Positions 31,875-41,242 of a stretch of DNA of 64,000 bases are shown here, piece by piece. The position numbers were made by a program, and so were the translations under genes. The DNA is taken from NCBI RefSeq assembly GCF_043195125.1, contig NZ_JBAFWR010000008.1. One strand, written 5' to 3'. A model generated the notes under the pieces. That model searched no databases and was not told the DNA's origin. It was given only the letters and a program-made list of their open reading frames with translations. This DNA comes from NCEH01 sp043195125 (GTDB taxonomy: Bacteria; Pseudomonadota; Alphaproteobacteria; Rhizobiales; Xanthobacteraceae). The stretch's first letter is position 1; each line of letters starts with the position of its first letter.

Positions 31875-32624
31875 ATGAAGATCCTGGTGCCGGTCAAGCG
31901 GGTGGTGGACTACAACGTGAAGGTCCGTGTGAAGGCGGACGGGTCCGGTGTGGAACTGGCCAACGTCAAGATGTCCATGAATCCGTTTGACGAGATCGCG
32001 GTGGAAGAAGCCCTGCGTCTCAAGGAAGCGGGCAAGGCGACCGAGGTGGTGGTGGTTTCCATCGGCCCGGCGCAGGCGACCGAGACCCTGCGCACCGCGC
32101 TCGCCATGGGGGCCGACCGCGGCATCCTGGTGAAGGTGGACGGCGTGGTGGAGCCGCTCGCCGTCGCCAAGATCCTCAAAGGCGTCGTGGGCGAGGAAGC
32201 CCCGCAGCTCGTGATCCTCGGCAAGCAGGCGATCGACGACGATTCGAACCAGACCGGCCAGATGCTGGCGGCGCTGCTCGGCTGGGGCCAGGGCACGTTC
32301 GCTTCCAAGGTGGTGCTGGAAGAGGGCGCGGCCCTGGTGACGCGCGAGATCGACGGCGGCCTGCAGACCGTGAAGCTGGCACTGCCGGCCATCGTGACCA
32401 CCGACCTGCGGTTGAACGAGCCGCGCTATGCCTCGCTGCCCAACATCATGAAGGCGAAGAAGAAGCCCATCGATGAGAAGACGCCCGACGCCTATGGCGT
32501 GGACGTGGCGCCGCGCCTGAAGGTGCTGAACACCGCCGAGCCGGCCGGCCGCAAGGCCGGGGTGAAGGTGGGTTCGGTGGCCGAACTGGTGACGAAGCTC
32601 AAGGATGAGGCGGGGGTGATCTGA
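31875..32624 (+). CDS. etfB: Electron transfer flavoprotein beta subunit
   Basis: With EtfA carries electrons from acyl-CoA and other dehydrogenases to ETF-ubiquinone oxidoreductase; the beta subunit binds AMP. 249 residues from ATG 31875 after GGGAGGAGC. MKILVPVKRVVDYNVK, MNPFDEIAVEEA and LGKQAIDDDSNQTGQM are strong EtfB signatures. Stop and etfA start overlap by one base (TGATG), so the subunits are coupled. Confidence 0.96.
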   Translation: MKILVPVKRVVDYNVKVRVKADGSGVELANVKMSMNPFDEIAVEEALRLKEAGKATEVVVVSIGPAQATETLRTALAMGADRGILVKVDGVVEPLAVAKILKGVVGEEAPQLVILGKQAIDDDSNQTGQMLAALLGWGQGTFASKVVLEEGAALVTREIDGGLQTVKLALPAIVTTDLRLNEPRYASLPNIMKAKKKPIDEKTPDAYGVDVAPRLKVLNTAEPAGRKAGVKVGSVAELVTKLKDEAGVI

Positions 32625-33568
32625 TGACGACTTTGCTGCTCGCCGAACACGACAATTCGGTTCTCAACGGCGCCACCGCTAAGGCCCTGACCGCCGCCGC
32701 CGCTTTGGGCGGCCCGGTGCACATCCTGGTCGCCGGCCAGAACGCCGCCGCGGTGGCGGAAGCCGCCGCCAAGCTTTCGGGTGTCGAGAAGGTGCTGCTC
32801 GCCGATGGCGATAGCTATGCGCACCGCCTCGCCGAGCCGCTGGCGGCGCTGATCGTCTCGCTCGCCCCGGCCTATGACGCGATTGTCGGCCCCTCCACCT
32901 CGGTGGCCAAGAACGTGCTGCCGCGCGTCGCCGCGCTGCTGGACGTGATGCAGGTATCGGACATCGTGAAGGTGGTTTCGCCCGACACGTTCGAGCGGCC
33001 GATCTATGCCGGCAACGCCATCCAGACCGTGCAGGCGGCCGACGCCAAGAAGGTCATCACCGTGCGCACCGCCTCGTTCGGCGCCACGCCCGAGGGTGGC
33101 TCGGCCAGCGTCGAGAGCATCGGCGCGGCGGAAAATCCGGGCGTATCTTCGTTCGTGGACGAGGCCATCGCCGCTTCCGACCGACCCGAGCTGACGGCGG
33201 CGAAGATCATCGTCTCCGGCGGCCGCGCGGTGGGCTCCAAGGAGAAGTTCGCCGAGGTCATCGAGCCGCTCGCCGACGTGCTGGGCGCGGCGGTCGGCGC
33301 TTCGCGCGCCGCGGTGGACGCGGGCTATGCCCCGAACGACTGGCAGGTCGGCCAGACCGGCAAGGTGGTCGCGCCCGAACTTTATGTGGCGGTGGGCATC
33401 TCGGGTGCGATTCAGCACTTGGCGGGCATGAAGGATTCCAAGATCATCGTGGCCATCAACAAGGACGAGGAAGCGCCTATTTTCCAGGTTGCGGACTACG
33501 GCCTTGTGGGCGATCTGTTCTCCATCGTGCCCGAGCTGCAGGCGGCGATCGCCAAGGCGAAGGGCTGA
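32624..33568 (+). CDS. etfA: Electron transfer flavoprotein alpha subunit
   Basis: FAD-carrying subunit of ETF. 314 residues, usual length. The C-terminal FAD domain shows SGGRAVGSKEKF, the signature VGQTGKVVAPELYVAVGISG followed by AIQHLAGM, and AINKDEEAPIFQVADYGLVGD. Located directly after etfB and 113 bp before a 3-hydroxyacyl-CoA dehydrogenase, a set consistent with fatty-acid or poly-hydroxybutyrate turnover. Confidence 0.96.
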   Translation: MTTLLLAEHDNSVLNGATAKALTAAAALGGPVHILVAGQNAAAVAEAAAKLSGVEKVLLADGDSYAHRLAEPLAALIVSLAPAYDAIVGPSTSVAKNVLPRVAALLDVMQVSDIVKVVSPDTFERPIYAGNAIQTVQAADAKKVITVRTASFGATPEGGSASVESIGAAENPGVSSFVDEAIAASDRPELTAAKIIVSGGRAVGSKEKFAEVIEPLADVLGAAVGASRAAVDAGYAPNDWQVGQTGKVVAPELYVAVGISGAIQHLAGMKDSKIIVAINKDEEAPIFQVADYGLVGDLFSIVPELQAAIAKAKG

Positions 33569-33681
33569 GGGCCCGCCCGGCGCCCATCGAAGCCGGGCAC
33601 ATCCCCATGCGGCGTCGGTCCACCCGGCTCGGCGCCGGCCGGGGCCATCTCGGCCCCCAATATCGGAAAGACGAGAGCATC

Positions 33682-34563
33682 ATGCCGCTCGAGATCAAGA
33701 AGGTCGGGATCATCGGCGCCGGCCAGATGGGCAACGGCATCGCCCATGTCTGCGCGCTCGCAGGCTATGACGTGGCGCTGAGCGATGCCGACCCGGACCG
33801 CATCCGTTCCGGGCTTGCCACGATCAACGGCAACATGGCCAAGCAGGTCTCCAAGGGCACCGTGACCGAGCAGGCGCGCCAGGATGCGCTCCAGCGCATC
33901 GTCGGCGCCCCGACCATGGATGGCCTGGCCGAATGCGACCTCGTGATCGAATCCGCCACTGAGCGCGAGGACGTGAAGCGCAAGATCCTCGCCGATCTCT
34001 GCCCGGTGCTGCGGCCGGATGCGCTCATCTCGTCCAACACCTCGTCCATCTCCATCACCCGCCTCGCCGCCTCGACCGACCGGCCCGAGCGCTTCATCGG
34101 CATTCATTTCATGAATCCGGTGCCGCTGATGGAGCTGGTGGAACTGGTGCGCGGCATCGCCACCGACGACGACACCTTCGAGAGCGCGAAGCAGTTCGTC
34201 ACCCGGCTGCACAAGACCTATGCGGTGGCGGAGGATTTCCCCGCCTTCATCGTCAACCGCATCCTGTTGCCCATGATCAACGAAGCTATCTACACCCTCT
34301 ATGAGGGCGTCGGCTCCGTGGATGCCATCGACCGGGCCATGAAGCTCGGCGCCAACCATCCCATGGGCCCGCTGCAGCTGGCGGATTTCATCGGCCTCGA
34401 CACCTGCCTCGCCATCATGCAGGTGCTGCACGAGGGGCTTGCCGACAGCAAGTATCGCCCGTGCCCGCTGCTGGTGAAATATGTCGAAGCCGGCTGGCTC
34501 GGCCGCAAGACGCAGCGTGGCTTCTACGATTATCGCGGCGAGAAGCCGGTTCCCACCCGCTGA
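33682..34563 (+). CDS. hbdA: 3-hydroxybutyryl-CoA dehydrogenase (3-hydroxyacyl-CoA dehydrogenase family)
   Basis: NAD(P)-dependent interconversion of 3-hydroxybutyryl-CoA and acetoacetyl-CoA. 293 residues from ATG 33682. Rossmann motif GIIGAGQMGNGIA at 9-21; SNTSSISIT (about 117-125) and HFMNPVPLMELVE (about 140-152) carry the catalytic His/Glu region; the C-terminal domain has NRILLPMINEA and PMGPLQLADFIGLD. Positioned after etfBA as in many Rhizobiales. Substrate chain length is inferred from family resemblance. Confidence 0.93.
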   Translation: MPLEIKKVGIIGAGQMGNGIAHVCALAGYDVALSDADPDRIRSGLATINGNMAKQVSKGTVTEQARQDALQRIVGAPTMDGLAECDLVIESATEREDVKRKILADLCPVLRPDALISSNTSSISITRLAASTDRPERFIGIHFMNPVPLMELVELVRGIATDDDTFESAKQFVTRLHKTYAVAEDFPAFIVNRILLPMINEAIYTLYEGVGSVDAIDRAMKLGANHPMGPLQLADFIGLDTCLAIMQVLHEGLADSKYRPCPLLVKYVEAGWLGRKTQRGFYDYRGEKPVPTR

Positions 34564-34700
34564 GGCGGGCGCCGCTTCCCTCGCGTATGGTGCGCCGTCG
34601 CGCTGCGCCCTTCGTTCCCGTTTGCGTGTTCACGCGCCGCCGTCCCTGATCTCGCCGCAAACCGGGCCTTGCCTGGGCGCGAAGGTCGGGGGAGCGGCGG

Positions 34701-35912
34701 ATGCTGACACGGCGCGCGATTGTCCTGGGCGGGCTTGCGATGGGCGGGCTGACGTCGGCCCTCGGGGCGCGCGGGGCATCAGCCCAGCCCCTCGGGGGCG
34801 CGGCCGCCCCCACCGCAAACCTCCCGCCCGCTAGCGCGGACCCATTCCAGGCCCTGATCGATACCGAATGCGCGCGCGCCCGGATGCTGCGGGCGGCGCG
34901 GCTGGCGCTGGTGCTCGGCGTGGTGGATCCACAAGGGCAGGGGCGCTTGCTCTTCGCCGGGGGCGCGGACCTCACCAATCCGCTGGGCCAGCCGCTCGCC
35001 CTCGACGCGAAGACGCCGTTCGAGATCGGCTCGATTTCGAAGGTCTTCACCTCCAGCCTGCACTTCAAGCGCCATGGCCCGTTTGAGGGCACGCTCGGCA
35101 CCTGGCTCGGCGGTAGCGCGCGCCTGTCCCCGGCGGTGGAGGGGCTGCGCCTCGCCAATCTCGCCACCTATCGCCCGGGCCTGCCGCAGGACAACCAGGG
35201 CGGCGCCTATCCGCCGCGCACCATGGCTGGCTTCCAGACCCTGTTCGACTTCCTCTCCACCTACAACCCGCCCATGGAGCAGGGCGCCTGCTATGCCTAT
35301 TCGAACCTCGGCTGGGCGCTGCTCGCCATGGCCGGAACGGGGATCGCGGGTGCCGATGCGGACGGCTTCGCCGAGCGCTATGACCGCCGCCTCGGGGACT
35401 ATTGCGCGAGCTTCGGCGCCGGTGACACGGGCTGGTTCCGGCCCGGTATGAAGGCCCGCTTGCCGCTCGGCTATACCAAGCAATGGCAGGCCCTGCCGCG
35501 CGACGCGTCCTATCGGCCGACCCATGCACTGGCGGTGGGCGCCGGGGGCATCGTCAGCACGGGGGCGGACATGCTGGCCTATCTGCGGCTGAACATGGGC
35601 CTCGCGAAGGGCGGGCTCTCAGATCCCGCGCTCGCCTATCAGCAAGGGGCGGATTTCTCCGCCTCCGCTTGCGCCGGGGGACGCGCCTCGCGCACCGCCT
35701 ATGGCTGGTTCCGCGCCGATGCGACGGCGCCGCGCGGGCGCGTCACGGTGCTCACCAAGGACGGCGGGGTGGCCGGCTTCACCGCCTGGATGGGCTTTTC
35801 CGCCTGGCAGGGCAGCGGCAAGCCCTCGGGCGAAGGGGTGTTTGTGCTCTGCAACGGCCCGTCCGCAACCCCCATTGGCGTGCGGGCCATGAAGCTGCTG
35901 CTGGGGGTTTGA
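34701..35912 (+). CDS. Exported serine beta-lactamase-like protein (class C / penicillin-binding-protein fold)
   Basis: Member of the AmpC/esterase/PBP-like superfamily; true activity unknown. 403 residues. N-terminal export signal with LTRRAIVLGG and cleavage after ASA (about residue 28); a pair of arginines makes Tat export possible. SxxK nucleophile motif SISK at 111-114 and YSN at 200-202 match the first two catalytic motifs; NLATYRPGLP at about 153-162 matches the loop LLTHTSGLP of relatives. The third motif appears as KDG near residue 352 rather than KTG/HTG. No ampR-type regulator adjacent. It may be an esterase or peptidase rather than a resistance enzyme. Confidence 0.8.
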   Translation: MLTRRAIVLGGLAMGGLTSALGARGASAQPLGGAAAPTANLPPASADPFQALIDTECARARMLRAARLALVLGVVDPQGQGRLLFAGGADLTNPLGQPLALDAKTPFEIGSISKVFTSSLHFKRHGPFEGTLGTWLGGSARLSPAVEGLRLANLATYRPGLPQDNQGGAYPPRTMAGFQTLFDFLSTYNPPMEQGACYAYSNLGWALLAMAGTGIAGADADGFAERYDRRLGDYCASFGAGDTGWFRPGMKARLPLGYTKQWQALPRDASYRPTHALAVGAGGIVSTGADMLAYLRLNMGLAKGGLSDPALAYQQGADFSASACAGGRASRTAYGWFRADATAPRGRVTVLTKDGGVAGFTAWMGFSAWQGSGKPSGEGVFVLCNGPSATPIGVRAMKLLLGV

Positions 35913-35959
35913 AGCGCCAGCTGCCGAGGGCGCAACCTGCGAGGGTGGGCGCCGAAACC

Positions 35960-36733
35960 TCAGCCCTGGCCGCCCCCGAGCGCGCTCTTGAGCAGGTGCT
36001 GGGCATCCTCGCTCGCCCATTCGGCCGGGCCGGCGAGATAGCCGAGTTCGCAGCCCTGGGCATCCACCAGCAAGGTGGTGGGCAGGCCGAAGCCGCGCCC
36101 CACGGCGCGCAGGGCCTGGAAGGTCTTGGTGCCGGAATCGGCATAGAAGGCTAGGTTGGAGATGCCGATCTCCTTCAGGAACGCCTTCGGCTTCTCGGCG
36201 TCGCGGGTGTCGAGATTGATCGCCACCACCTGGAAATTGGCCCCGCCCAGGCTCTGCTCCAGCCGGTCGAGGGCGGGCATTTCCTTGCGGCATGGCACGC
36301 ACCAGGTGGCCCACAGATTGACCAGGAGCGTCTTGCCCTTGAAATCCGCCAGGGTCTTCGGCGTGCCGGTGCCGTCGGCGAAGGAGAGCGGCGGCAGGCG
36401 GCGCGGCTCGGTGGCCAGCGTAAAGGCGGCGATCTCACCCTTGGCCAAAGGGGAAAGACGCTTCGCCGCTTCCACCGCCGGGGCGCAGGCGGGATCGCGG
36501 GCCGAACTGGCGCTCTCGGCGGCCGGGGCAGCCTGTGAATTCGTCGGCGATGAAGCGGCCGTGACCGCGGGTGCATTGCCGGGAAGGGCATTCATCCCGT
36601 ATAGGGCGAGCGCGCCGGCCACGGCGCCCGCAAGTGCCGCTCCTGCCACCACAGCCAGCATGCGCCCTTTGCCGCCACGGGCGGGGCCGGCGCGGTGTTC
36701 GGCGGGGGAGGGCGGCAAGGTCGGCTCGGTCAT
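35960..36733 (-). CDS. tlpA: Membrane-anchored thiol:disulfide interchange protein (TlpA family)
   Basis: Periplasmic reductase of the TlpA/ResA/CycY group, used for cytochrome c or oxidase Cu-centre maturation. 257 residues from ATG 36733. Transmembrane anchor about 25-46, Ala/Pro-rich linker, thioredoxin domain from about 105 with WCVPC at 144-148, cis-proline segment GLPTTLLVD near 225. It has an extra Cys in ACAPAVEAAKRL (83), as in rhizobial TlpA. Divergent from argH with 15 bp between start codons, so the two promoters overlap each other's genes. Confidence 0.9.
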   Translation of the reverse strand: MTEPTLPPSPAEHRAGPARGGKGRMLAVVAGAALAGAVAGALALYGMNALPGNAPAVTAASSPTNSQAAPAAESASSARDPACAPAVEAAKRLSPLAKGEIAAFTLATEPRRLPPLSFADGTGTPKTLADFKGKTLLVNLWATWCVPCRKEMPALDRLEQSLGGANFQVVAINLDTRDAEKPKAFLKEIGISNLAFYADSGTKTFQALRAVGRGFGLPTTLLVDAQGCELGYLAGPAEWASEDAQHLLKSALGGGQG

Positions 36734-36748
36734 CAGCGGAGATCCGTC

Positions 36749-38146
36749 ATGAGCAACAAGATGTGGGGCGGGCGCTTCTCCACGGGCCCCGATGCGATCA
36801 TGGAGGAGATCAACGCCTCCATCGGCTTCGACCAGCGTCTTTTCGCCCAGGATATCGCCGGTTCCAAGGCCCATGCCACCATGCTGGCGACGCAGGGCAT
36901 CGTCGCGGGCGAGGATGTCGAGAAGATCCAGGACGGTCTAGACACGATCCTGTCAGAGATCGAGGCGGGCAAATTCACCTTCCGGCGCGACCTTGAAGAC
37001 ATCCATATGAATGTGGAGCAGCGCCTCGCCGACATGATCGGCCCGAGCGCGGGGCGCCTGCATACCGCGCGCTCGCGCAACGACCAGGTCGCCACCGACT
37101 TCCGCCTCTACGTGCGCGACACGGTGGACGCGCTCGACGCGCAGATGGCGGACCTGCAGCTGGCGCTGTCGGAAAAGGCGCTGGCCCATGCGGCGACCGT
37201 CATGCCCGGCTTCACCCATCTGCAGACCGCCCAGCCGGTGACCTACGGCCATCATCTGATGGCCTATGTGGAGATGCTGTCGCGCGATCGCGGCCGGCTG
37301 CGCGATGCCCGCGCGCGGCTGAACGAATGCCCGCTCGGCTCGGCGGCGCTGGCCGGCACGTCCTTTCCCATCGACCGGGACATGACGGCCAAGGCGCTCG
37401 GCTTCGACCGGCCGACGGCGAATTCGTTGGACGCGGTGTCGGACCGCGATTTCGTGCTGGAGACGCTCTCCGCCGCCGCCATCTGCGCCGTGCATCTCTC
37501 GCGGTTCGCCGAGGAGGTGGTGATCTGGACCTCGCCGGCGTTCGCGCTGATCCGGCTGTCGGATAAATTCACCACCGGCTCCTCGATCATGCCGCAGAAG
37601 CGCAATCCGGATGCGGCCGAGCTGGTGCGCGCCAAGGCGGGCCGCATCATCGGCGCGCTCACCGGGCTGCTGGTGGTGATGAAGGGCCTGCCGCTCGCTT
37701 ATGCCAAGGACATGCAGGAAGACAAGGAAGGCGCGTTCGACACCTTCTCGGCGCTCTCCCTGGTGGTCGCCGCGACCGCCGGCATGGTGCGCGACATCGA
37801 GCCCGACGTGGCGCGCATGAAGAGCGCCGCCGGGCAGGGCTATTCCACCGCCACGGATCTTGCGGACTGGCTGGTGCGTGCGGCCGGCCTGCCATTCCGC
37901 GAGGCGCACCATGTGACCGGGCGCATCGTCGCGCTCGCGTCCGATCGCGGGATCGGCCTGCACCGGCTGTCGCTGGAGGACATGCAAAGCGTGGATGGCC
38001 GCATCACGCAGGATGTGTTCAGCGTATTGTCCGTCACCCGCTCGGTGCAGAGCCGCGTATCCTACGGCGGCACCGCGCCGAGCCGGGTGCGCGCGCAGGC
38101 CAAGCGCTGGCTGAAGCGCCTGCAGGCGGAGGCGGCCAAGGCCTGA
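36749..38146 (+). CDS. argH: Argininosuccinate lyase
   Basis: Splits argininosuccinate into arginine and fumarate. 465 residues from ATG 36749. N-terminal KMWGGRFS, SRNDQVATDFRLY, and the fumarase-superfamily signature GSSIMPQKRN at 277-286 are intact. It is transcribed away from tlpA; bluB, the lipoprotein and lysA follow in the same direction, the argH-tlpA-lysA neighbourhood known from rhizobia. Confidence 0.97.
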   Translation: MSNKMWGGRFSTGPDAIMEEINASIGFDQRLFAQDIAGSKAHATMLATQGIVAGEDVEKIQDGLDTILSEIEAGKFTFRRDLEDIHMNVEQRLADMIGPSAGRLHTARSRNDQVATDFRLYVRDTVDALDAQMADLQLALSEKALAHAATVMPGFTHLQTAQPVTYGHHLMAYVEMLSRDRGRLRDARARLNECPLGSAALAGTSFPIDRDMTAKALGFDRPTANSLDAVSDRDFVLETLSAAAICAVHLSRFAEEVVIWTSPAFALIRLSDKFTTGSSIMPQKRNPDAAELVRAKAGRIIGALTGLLVVMKGLPLAYAKDMQEDKEGAFDTFSALSLVVAATAGMVRDIEPDVARMKSAAGQGYSTATDLADWLVRAAGLPFREAHHVTGRIVALASDRGIGLHRLSLEDMQSVDGRITQDVFSVLSVTRSVQSRVSYGGTAPSRVRAQAKRWLKRLQAEAAKA

Positions 38147-38209
38147 GGCGGCCGAACAGGATCGCACCGCCGAAAACGGCGGGCGAAGGCGGCAGGGAGG
38201 GAGGCACCC

Positions 38210-38881
38210 ATGGTCGCGCACGAAGGGACCAACGGCGGCGCGGACCCCGCGCCCTGTTTCGATGCCGCGTTCCGCGCGCGGCTGCATGATCTGCTGGCCT
38301 GGCGGCGGGATGTGCGGCACTTCCGCACTGATCCGCTGCCCGACGGCACCCTGGCGCGGCTGCTGCAGATGGCCTGCCTTTCGCCCTCCGTGGGCCTGAG
38401 CGAGCCCTGGCGCTTCGTGCTGGTGGACGATCCGGCGCGCCGGGCGGCGGTGCGCGCCTGTTTCGAAAGCTGCAACGCCCAAGCGCTCGCCAGCCAGTCG
38501 GCGGACAAAAGCGCCGCCTATGCGCGGCTCAAGCTGGCGGGGCTCGACGACGCGCCGGTGCATTTCGCTTTGTTCGCCGATCGCGAGACCGCCCAGGGCC
38601 ACGGGCTCGGCCGGCTCACCATGCCGGAGACGCTGGATTATTCGGCGGTGATGGCGGTGCAGACGCTGTGGCTCGCGGCGCGGGCGGAGGGCATCGGTCT
38701 CGGCTGGGTCTCGATCCTGCCACCCGAGCGCATGGGCGAACTCATGGACGTTCCACCCCACTGGCGCTTCATCGGCTATTTCTGCCTCGGCTATCCGCGC
38801 GTCGAGAGCGCGGTGCCGGAGCTGGAGACCCGCCATTGGGAGCACCGCCACCCGCCGGAAGGCTTCGTCCTTCAGCGCTGA
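38210..38881 (+). CDS. bluB: 5,6-dimethylbenzimidazole synthase BluB
   Basis: Converts reduced FMN and O2 to 5,6-dimethylbenzimidazole, the lower ligand of vitamin B12. 223 residues; ATG follows GGGAGGGAGG. RRDVRHFRTDPLP (32-44), LSPSVGLSEPWRF and the Asp-lid region before GLGRLTMPETLDYS are characteristic, separating BluB from ordinary nitroreductases. No other cobalamin genes are in the window and no B12 riboswitch fits in the 63 bp before it. Confidence 0.9.
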   Translation: MVAHEGTNGGADPAPCFDAAFRARLHDLLAWRRDVRHFRTDPLPDGTLARLLQMACLSPSVGLSEPWRFVLVDDPARRAAVRACFESCNAQALASQSADKSAAYARLKLAGLDDAPVHFALFADRETAQGHGLGRLTMPETLDYSAVMAVQTLWLAARAEGIGLGWVSILPPERMGELMDVPPHWRFIGYFCLGYPRVESAVPELETRHWEHRHPPEGFVLQR

Positions 38882-39035
38882 GCGGCCGAGCCCGGCGGGA
38901 TGTGTGTCGCCCGCGCCGCACTCCCGCGCGACAGCGGCGTTGCGGTGCGGTAGAGAGAGGGGCCGCCGCGCGCGGGGCTCGCCTTTGGCGCATCCCTCGC
39001 TATAGTGGCGTCGAATTTTCTTGGATGGCCTCGCC

Positions 39036-39437
39036 GTGTCGCATCGCTTGCCTGTCTCCCTGGCTTTCCTGTTTGCCTTGGCGCTCGCCGGCTGCGGCGT
39101 GAAGGGTCCGCTGGAGCCGCCCGGCACCAAGCCGCCGACCCCGCCGGGCCAGAAGGCTGCGGCCGCCGGCAGCACGACGCCCAATACGGCACCCAGCACG
39201 ACCGCCAATGGCCCTGCCTCGACCGCGCCCCAGGGCTCGGCCGATAATACCGCCGGCTTGGTGACGACCGACGACATCATGTCCACCAACACCGCCCAGC
39301 CGGGCAGTGCCGATGCGCGCGCGGCCTCGGGCAATGCCTATGTCGCCCCCAACACCCCCGGCGATTCGGTGTCCCGTCCGGTGACGCAGACTCCCAATAT
39401 CGCCAAACGTCCCTTCATCCTGGACGGGCTGCTCTGA
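39036..39437 (+). CDS. lptM: LptM/YifL-like lipoprotein
   Basis: Small outer-membrane lipoprotein related to LptM (YifL), which in E. coli helps LptD assembly. About 133 residues from GTG 39036 (TTG 39021 would add five). The signal peptide ends in lipobox LAGC followed by GVKGPLEPPG, the family hallmark, then a low-complexity Ala/Thr/Pro linker and a C-terminal RPFILDGLL. Located 16 bp before lysA, the universal position of this gene. Much longer than the 67-residue E. coli protein. Confidence 0.8.
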   Translation: MSHRLPVSLAFLFALALAGCGVKGPLEPPGTKPPTPPGQKAAAAGSTTPNTAPSTTANGPASTAPQGSADNTAGLVTTDDIMSTNTAQPGSADARAASGNAYVAPNTPGDSVSRPVTQTPNIAKRPFILDGLL

Positions 39438-39453
39438 CGCGCCCGGAGCCGCC

Positions 39454-40722
39454 ATGCATCATTTCGACTATCGCGACGGCCGCCTCCAGGCGGAGGACGT
39501 CGATCTTACCGCGCTCGCCCACGGCGTCGGCACACCCTTCTATTGCTATTCCACCGCGACGCTGGAGCGGCACTATCGCGTGTTCACGCAGGCCTTTTCG
39601 GGCCGCGACATGCTGCTGTGCTATGCGCTGAAGGCCAATTCCAACCAGGCGGTGATTTCCACGCTCGCCCGGCTCGGCGCGGGGGCGGACATCGTCTCCG
39701 GCGGGGAATTGAAGCGCGCGCTCGCGGCCGGCGTGCCGGCAGAGCGCATCGTGTTTTCCGGCGTCGGCAAGACCCGCCAGGAAATGGCCGATGGGCTTGA
39801 TGCCGGCATCAAGTGCTTCAACGTGGAAAGCGAGCCGGAGCTGGAGCAGCTTTCGCAGGTGGCGACCGCGCGCGGCGTCATCGCCCCGGTGTCGCTGCGG
39901 GTCAATCCGGACGTGGATGCCAAGACCCACGCCAAGATCTCCACCGGCAAGTCGGAGAACAAGTTCGGCATTCCCATTTCCACCGCCCGCGCGGTGTATG
40001 AGGAGGCCGCGCGCCTGCCGGGCATCCGCATCGCCGGCGTGGACATGCACATCGGCAGCCAGATCACCGACATGGCGCCGTTCGAGAATGCCATCCTGCT
40101 GCTGGCGGAGCTGGCGCGCGACCTGATCGGCGCCGGACACACACTGCGCCATCTCGATCTCGGCGGCGGGCTCGGTGTGCCCTATGCGGCGAGCGACCCC
40201 GTGCCCCCGGCTCCCGATGCCTATGCGGCAGCGGTGAACCGCGCGCTGGGCGACCTCAAGCTGCCGCTGATCTTCGAGATGGGCCGCATGATCGTGGCCA
40301 ATGCCGGCATCCTCGTCACCCGCGTGCTCTATGTGAAGCAGGGCGAGGGCAAGACCTTCGTGATCGTGGACGCGGCCATGAACGATCTCATCCGCCCCAC
40401 GCTCTACGACGCCCATCATGACATCCTGCCGGTGGTGCAGCCCGCCGCCGGCGCGCCGACCCTGGTGGCGGACGTGGTGGGGCCGGTGTGCGAGACCGGC
40501 GATTATCTCGCCCTCAACCGCGCGCTGCCGGAATTGAAGGCCGGCGACCTGCTGGCGGTGATGACCGCCGGCGCCTATGGCGCGGTGCAGGCGGGCACCT
40601 ACAACACCCGTCCGCTGATCCCCGAGATCCTGGTGCGGGGCGGCGAATATGCCGTGGTGCGGCCGCGCGTTTCGGCCGAGGCTCTGATTGCGCTGGATCG
40701 TCAGCCGCAATGGTTCGTCTGA
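39454..40722 (+). CDS. lysA: Diaminopimelate decarboxylase
   Basis: PLP enzyme making L-lysine from meso-diaminopimelate. 422 residues. PLP lysine is Lys60 in CYALKANSNQ; HIGSQI, the LDLGGGLG phosphate loop and GPVCETGD with catalytic Cys are present; YNTRPLIPEIL ends the C-terminal barrel. ATG 39454 follows CGGAG. Co-transcribed with the lipoprotein gene. Confidence 0.96.
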   Translation: MHHFDYRDGRLQAEDVDLTALAHGVGTPFYCYSTATLERHYRVFTQAFSGRDMLLCYALKANSNQAVISTLARLGAGADIVSGGELKRALAAGVPAERIVFSGVGKTRQEMADGLDAGIKCFNVESEPELEQLSQVATARGVIAPVSLRVNPDVDAKTHAKISTGKSENKFGIPISTARAVYEEAARLPGIRIAGVDMHIGSQITDMAPFENAILLLAELARDLIGAGHTLRHLDLGGGLGVPYAASDPVPPAPDAYAAAVNRALGDLKLPLIFEMGRMIVANAGILVTRVLYVKQGEGKTFVIVDAAMNDLIRPTLYDAHHDILPVVQPAAGAPTLVADVVGPVCETGDYLALNRALPELKAGDLLAVMTAGAYGAVQAGTYNTRPLIPEILVRGGEYAVVRPRVSAEALIALDRQPQWFV

Positions 40723-40786
40723 GTCTGTAGGGAAAAGCGGAACAGGCTGGTGTGCACGGGGTTGCTCCTGACGAAAGGAGACGCTC

Positions 40787-41203
40787 ATGCACCCGCCCAG
40801 ATTTCACGATGATCCACGCCCGAGCCGTAGCGAACGCCCGCGCGACAGCCGCAGCGAGGCGGACGCCGGCGCGTCGCGGCCGGCCGCCGTGCGGAGCGGT
40901 TTCGCCCTGACGCCGAGCGAGGAGCGGGCGCTGCGGTCCTTCACCACCGATCCCTCGTTCGGTCCCGCGGCTGCGCCGCTCGGAACAGATGACGAGGCGG
41001 CGGGCGTTACCCCGACCACCATCCGTCCCCATCCGCCCGTGTTTACGCCGACTTCACCCGAAGCGGGCGATCCGCTGACGCCGTTTCTCAGCGGCGAAGA
41101 CCCGCGTGCCGGCACGCGGCTGCATCCCACCTGGGCCATGTGGAGCCTGATCGTGCTGGCCATGGCGGCAGGCGCAGCGGTGCTCACCGCCCTGGCGATC
41201 TGA
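40787..41203 (+). CDS. Small hypothetical protein with C-terminal membrane anchor
   Basis: 138 residues, not recognised. The first 35 residues are charged (Arg/Asp/Ser/Pro-rich); the middle is Pro/Thr-rich and likely disordered; one hydrophobic helix at about 117-136 (MWSLIVLAMAAGAAVLTALA) forms a tail anchor. A strong AAAGGAG seven bases before ATG supports translation. It follows lysA by 64 bp in the same direction and faces the convergent acyl-CoA synthetase gene. Confidence 0.7.
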   Translation: MHPPRFHDDPRPSRSERPRDSRSEADAGASRPAAVRSGFALTPSEERALRSFTTDPSFGPAAAPLGTDDEAAGVTPTTIRPHPPVFTPTSPEAGDPLTPFLSGEDPRAGTRLHPTWAMWSLIVLAMAAGAAVLTALAI

Positions 41204-41242
41204 AGCGGGGCGAGGGGGCGGGCGAAAGCAAAGACCGCCGCC

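Noticed and set aside
38147..38209. Cobalamin riboswitch before bluB
   Set aside because: Only 63 bp are available between argH and bluB and no B12-box is seen.
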